Of a stretch of DNA of 64,000 nucleotides, positions 61,699 through 64,000 are shown piece after piece (positions within the stretch are counted from its first letter, which is position 1; the number at the start of each line of letters is the position of its first letter). Source of the stretch: Pseudoglutamicibacter albus (lineage in GTDB: Bacteria; Actinomycetota; Actinomycetes; Actinomycetales; Micrococcaceae); NCBI RefSeq assembly GCF_022346425.1, contig NZ_JAKRCW010000003.1, forward strand, positions 1 through 64,000, given 5' to 3'. Under the pieces are notes generated by a model. It was not told where the DNA came from and did not search any database. It saw only the letters and a program-made list of their open reading frames with translations. Position numbers and translations under genes: made by a program.

Positions 61699-63307
61699 CC
61701 GGATGATCAGCACACCACTTGCGGTACTCACGCACGTAGCGTTCGTGCTGCTCGAGGTTATCCGAATACTTCGTCTCACCCGTGGTCAGGTTGACCGTAA
61801 CCCAGTAATAGTCGCCGCTCTCATCAGGCTTCGCAGCGCCAGCGATCGCGACAGGGCCAGGGGAACCGATCGGGGTTGGGGGCAAGCCTTGATGGGTGTA
61901 GGTGTTGTACTTGTTCTTCTTGTCTTCCAACTCGGATTGGGTCAAGTGGACCGTAGTTTTATCCAGGCCGTAGGCCACTGTCGAGTCCAGCTGGAGGTAT
62001 CCGCCGGTCTCTCGGTTGTCCTTGTGCAGGCGGTTCTCGATGATCCCTGCAACGTGCGGGTAGTCATCCCGCGGAGCCTCGCCTGCGATGATCGAGGCGA
62101 TCTTGAGCACACGGTACTGCTCAGCCGGGTCCGTCACGCCGTTCTTCTTGAGTTCTTCCTTGGTCTTATCAATCAGGGTCTGAAGGACCTGTTCAGGTTT
62201 AGTCTTCAACGGGAAGCGGTAGTCCCCCGGATGCAGATAACCCTCAATGTTCTTCGCTTCCTCAGGCAGGCCGAAGCGTTCCGGGTCGTTAGCTAGTTCT
62301 TCCAATGTGGCTCTTGGAATATCGGTTCCTTCAGCTATCGCTTGCAAAGCAGCATCCAGGCGCACATTGGCAGGTAGTGCGAAATACGTGACTGCCTCAC
62401 GGTCAGTCAACATCTTGATTGCCGCGTCAGAGGACATCTCTTTACGCAACTTGTATTCGCCAGGCTGGAAGACCGGTGTTGGTGAACTCGCACCCACCTT
62501 CTTCACAAACGTGGATGCGTCCATCACAACGCCACGGTCTTGAAGGTGAGCGGCAATCTGGCGGGTGGTCCACCCCTGCTCGATCGAGACATCAACCTGC
62601 CCCTGACCACTTCCTACATAGTCAGGATCCGGTTTATTCAGCTCGCGATGCAGGAAGAAACCAGCCCCACCGACAACCAAGATCAAAACTAAAACGACCG
62701 CCACGAGGTTGAAGCGGCGGCGTTTACGGCGGCGGCGGCGCTCGGTGAGATCAGCCTCGGATTCAGAGAAGAAATCCTCGGCCGGAAGATAGCCCGCCGG
62801 CACATCGTCGAAATGACGAGCTAACGCGCCCGCGAACCCAACATCTTCAGTGTCGTGTTCAGCAGCTTCAGCATCGGCCTGTGAAAGCCATTCACGCTCA
62901 TCAAAATCAGCGTCAGGTTCTGGCCGGGAAGAAAAAGCAGCATGCGAGCTAGACGCTGCGCCTGCTGGTGCGGCACCCGGAACCACAGCGAGAGTCGAAG
63001 TCCCACCTGGAGCTAAATCGAGCTCGTCATCAACGTGGTTCTCAAAAGAAGGAGTGTCCTGCAGATCGTATTCGTCTGAGAAGTCAGCTTCTAAAGGTTC
63101 GTCCAGGCGGGTATCTAAGGGAGCCACCGGCTCAAGCTGTGCCGCCAAATGCATCTCGATGACCGCATCAGTGACCCGGCAGTGACGCCCCACACCGGTG
63201 AAACGCGAAGCACCATGAGAGCGCGTCGATTCGGCACGGCGGCGCGCTCGACGCGAGGAATAACCCTCTGGTGGTATGTATGTCACTGAGTAATCCTTAC
63301 GTGTCAT
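61682..63307 (-). CDS. mltG: Endolytic peptidoglycan transglycosylase MltG
   Basis: Cleaves nascent peptidoglycan to set strand length; 541 aa. The cytoplasmic tail (1-198) is long, acidic and disordered. One membrane helix (200-219) precedes the LysM-like and YceG catalytic domains (ASIIAGEAPRDDYPHVAGII, LDSTVAYGL, NTYTHQGLPPTPIGSPG). Coupled to aroE. Confidence 0.93.
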   Translation of the reverse strand: MTRKDYSVTYIPPEGYSSRRARRRAESTRSHGASRFTGVGRHCRVTDAVIEMHLAAQLEPVAPLDTRLDEPLEADFSDEYDLQDTPSFENHVDDELDLAPGGTSTLAVVPGAAPAGAASSSHAAFSSRPEPDADFDEREWLSQADAEAAEHDTEDVGFAGALARHFDDVPAGYLPAEDFFSESEADLTERRRRRKRRRFNLVAVVLVLILVVGGAGFFLHRELNKPDPDYVGSGQGQVDVSIEQGWTTRQIAAHLQDRGVVMDASTFVKKVGASSPTPVFQPGEYKLRKEMSSDAAIKMLTDREAVTYFALPANVRLDAALQAIAEGTDIPRATLEELANDPERFGLPEEAKNIEGYLHPGDYRFPLKTKPEQVLQTLIDKTKEELKKNGVTDPAEQYRVLKIASIIAGEAPRDDYPHVAGIIENRLHKDNRETGGYLQLDSTVAYGLDKTTVHLTQSELEDKKNKYNTYTHQGLPPTPIGSPGPVAIAGAAKPDESGDYYWVTVNLTTGETKYSDNLEQHERYVREYRKWCADHPDECNA

Positions 63308-63400
63308 CTGCAGATAACGAAACCATAACGCACAACGAGCTTATCGAAAAGACGAGCAAAAGCCCCAACCAGTGAATTCTTGGAGCTATCTCTCAGACAA

Positions 63401-63928
63401 TCAACCCGTTATAGCCTCGGCGATGGTCTTACCTGCCCAGCTATCGAGCCGTTTCTCTGCATCCAAAGCATTCTCGAGGATCTCAACTGCCGCGGCCTGG
63501 TCAATCACTGACCGTGAGGACTTCACGCTACGGCCTGCCTGATGCAATTGGCGCTGCGCCGAAACCGTGCTGAGCCGTTCGTCAACCAAACGGACACGGA
63601 TCCCATCAAGCATGCGCTCCAAGCCGCGGGCGAACCGTACAGCGTCCTTCGTGGACGGAGTGTGTTCCCCACCCAGATTCACCGGCAACCCAACATAGAC
63701 GCACACCGCCTCATACTCGCGTGCTAGATCAGCGATGAACCGCAAGTCAGTGCGCTGCTTCTTATCGCGTGGCAATGTTGCCACAGGGTTAGCCATGACC
63801 CGGTCAGGATCGCTTTTGGCTACCCCCACGCGAGCTTTGCCGACGTCGACCCCGATGCGGGGGCCACGTTCAACGAAAACGTGGCCCCCGCCCTCGGAAT
63901 CAGCCTCCGGCGCCAAAGAATCAGCCAC
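63401..63928 (-). CDS. ruvX: RuvX/YqgF family RNase H-like nuclease
   Basis: Putative Holliday-junction resolvase or pre-16S rRNA nuclease; 175 aa. RIGVDVGKARVGVAKSD holds the first catalytic Asp, and LVDERLSTVSAQRQLH and SVIDQAAAVEILE complete the RNase H-like motifs. GTG start overlapping the alaS end by 8 nt. Confidence 0.93.
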   Translation of the reverse strand: MADSLAPEADSEGGGHVFVERGPRIGVDVGKARVGVAKSDPDRVMANPVATLPRDKKQRTDLRFIADLAREYEAVCVYVGLPVNLGGEHTPSTKDAVRFARGLERMLDGIRVRLVDERLSTVSAQRQLHQAGRSVKSSRSVIDQAAAVEILENALDAEKRLDSWAGKTIAEAITG

Positions 63929-64000
63929 GCTCAGCTACCTCGCGGCGGATACCTGCCAATGCCTCCGGGACCGCCTCAGCGTTCTGGCCACCGCCCTGAG
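63921..64000 (-). CDS. alaS: Alanyl-tRNA synthetase, C-terminal end (partial)
   Basis: The last 25 or so codons read QGGGQNAEAVPEALAGIRRE and end VAERG. GGG-containing tails (GGG-QGGG) are typical of AlaRS, and alaS-ruvX is a conserved pair. The rest lies beyond the window. Confidence 0.8.
   Translation of the reverse strand, partial: QGGGQNAEAVPEALAGIRREVAERG

Overview
The window is chromosomal DNA from a moderately high-GC actinobacterium, most likely order Micrococcales and probably Micrococcaceae. Signs are actinobacteria-specific families (four-helix CtaF, DUF3043, DUF3097, a PriA without ATPase motifs), frequent GTG/TTG starts, ATGA/GTGA gene overlaps, apparent leaderless promoters, and the gene order alaS-ruvX-mltG-aro-efp-nusB-pyr-gmk-rpoZ-coaBC-metK-priA. 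I see no insertion sequence, prophage, rRNA, tRNA or CRISPR array. Most genes read on the minus strand.

Layout. 1-2.8 kb: an ABC-F ribosome-protection-type ATPase with an elaborate leader, convergent with a GntR/UTRA regulator. 2.9-8.7 kb: ctaF-ctaD-ctaC (cytochrome c oxidase), erpA, an M20 dipeptidase and a DUF3043 protein. 8.8-21 kb: pyrD, uppS, recO, leuA, era, a CorC-like protein, ybeY, phoH, rsmE, dnaJ, hrcA (rRNA maturation, heat shock, cell-wall lipid carrier). 21-33 kb: DUF3097, DUF4870, hemW, lepA, a MazF-like protein, rpsT, holA, comEC, comEA, degV. 33-41 kb: leuS, glpK, a NrtR-type regulator, glpD and an alpha/beta hydrolase. 41-64 kb: one long co-directional block holding de novo UMP synthesis (pyrR, pyrB, pyrC, carA, carB, pyrF), the shikimate pathway from aroB to aroC, and gmk, rpoZ, coaBC, metK and priA.

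The genes are mostly ordinary; the regulatory DNA is where the interest lies. (1) Between glpK and the divergent NrtR-type regulator are eight 18-bp semi-palindromic units at exactly 22-bp intervals (37343-37514), running into the regulator's promoter, and another similar site overlaps the glpK start. (2) The ABC-F gene has an apparently leaderless three-codon upstream ORF whose end is perfectly complementary over 10 nt to the ABC-F Shine-Dalgarno region, as expected for drug-inducible translational attenuation; a tandem ~34-bp repeat lies upstream of that promoter. (3) leuA is preceded by an 18-codon leader peptide with three consecutive CTT Leu codons and two long-range pairings that are mutually exclusive or form a pseudoknot. 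(4) A PyrR-type RNA hairpin abuts the pyrR ribosome binding site, and a CIRCE operator sits at the hrcA promoter. (5) Several genes have a TANNNT -10 box 6-8 nt before the start codon and no Shine-Dalgarno, suggesting leaderless transcripts.

All assignments come from reading the sequence; none was checked by database search or folding software.
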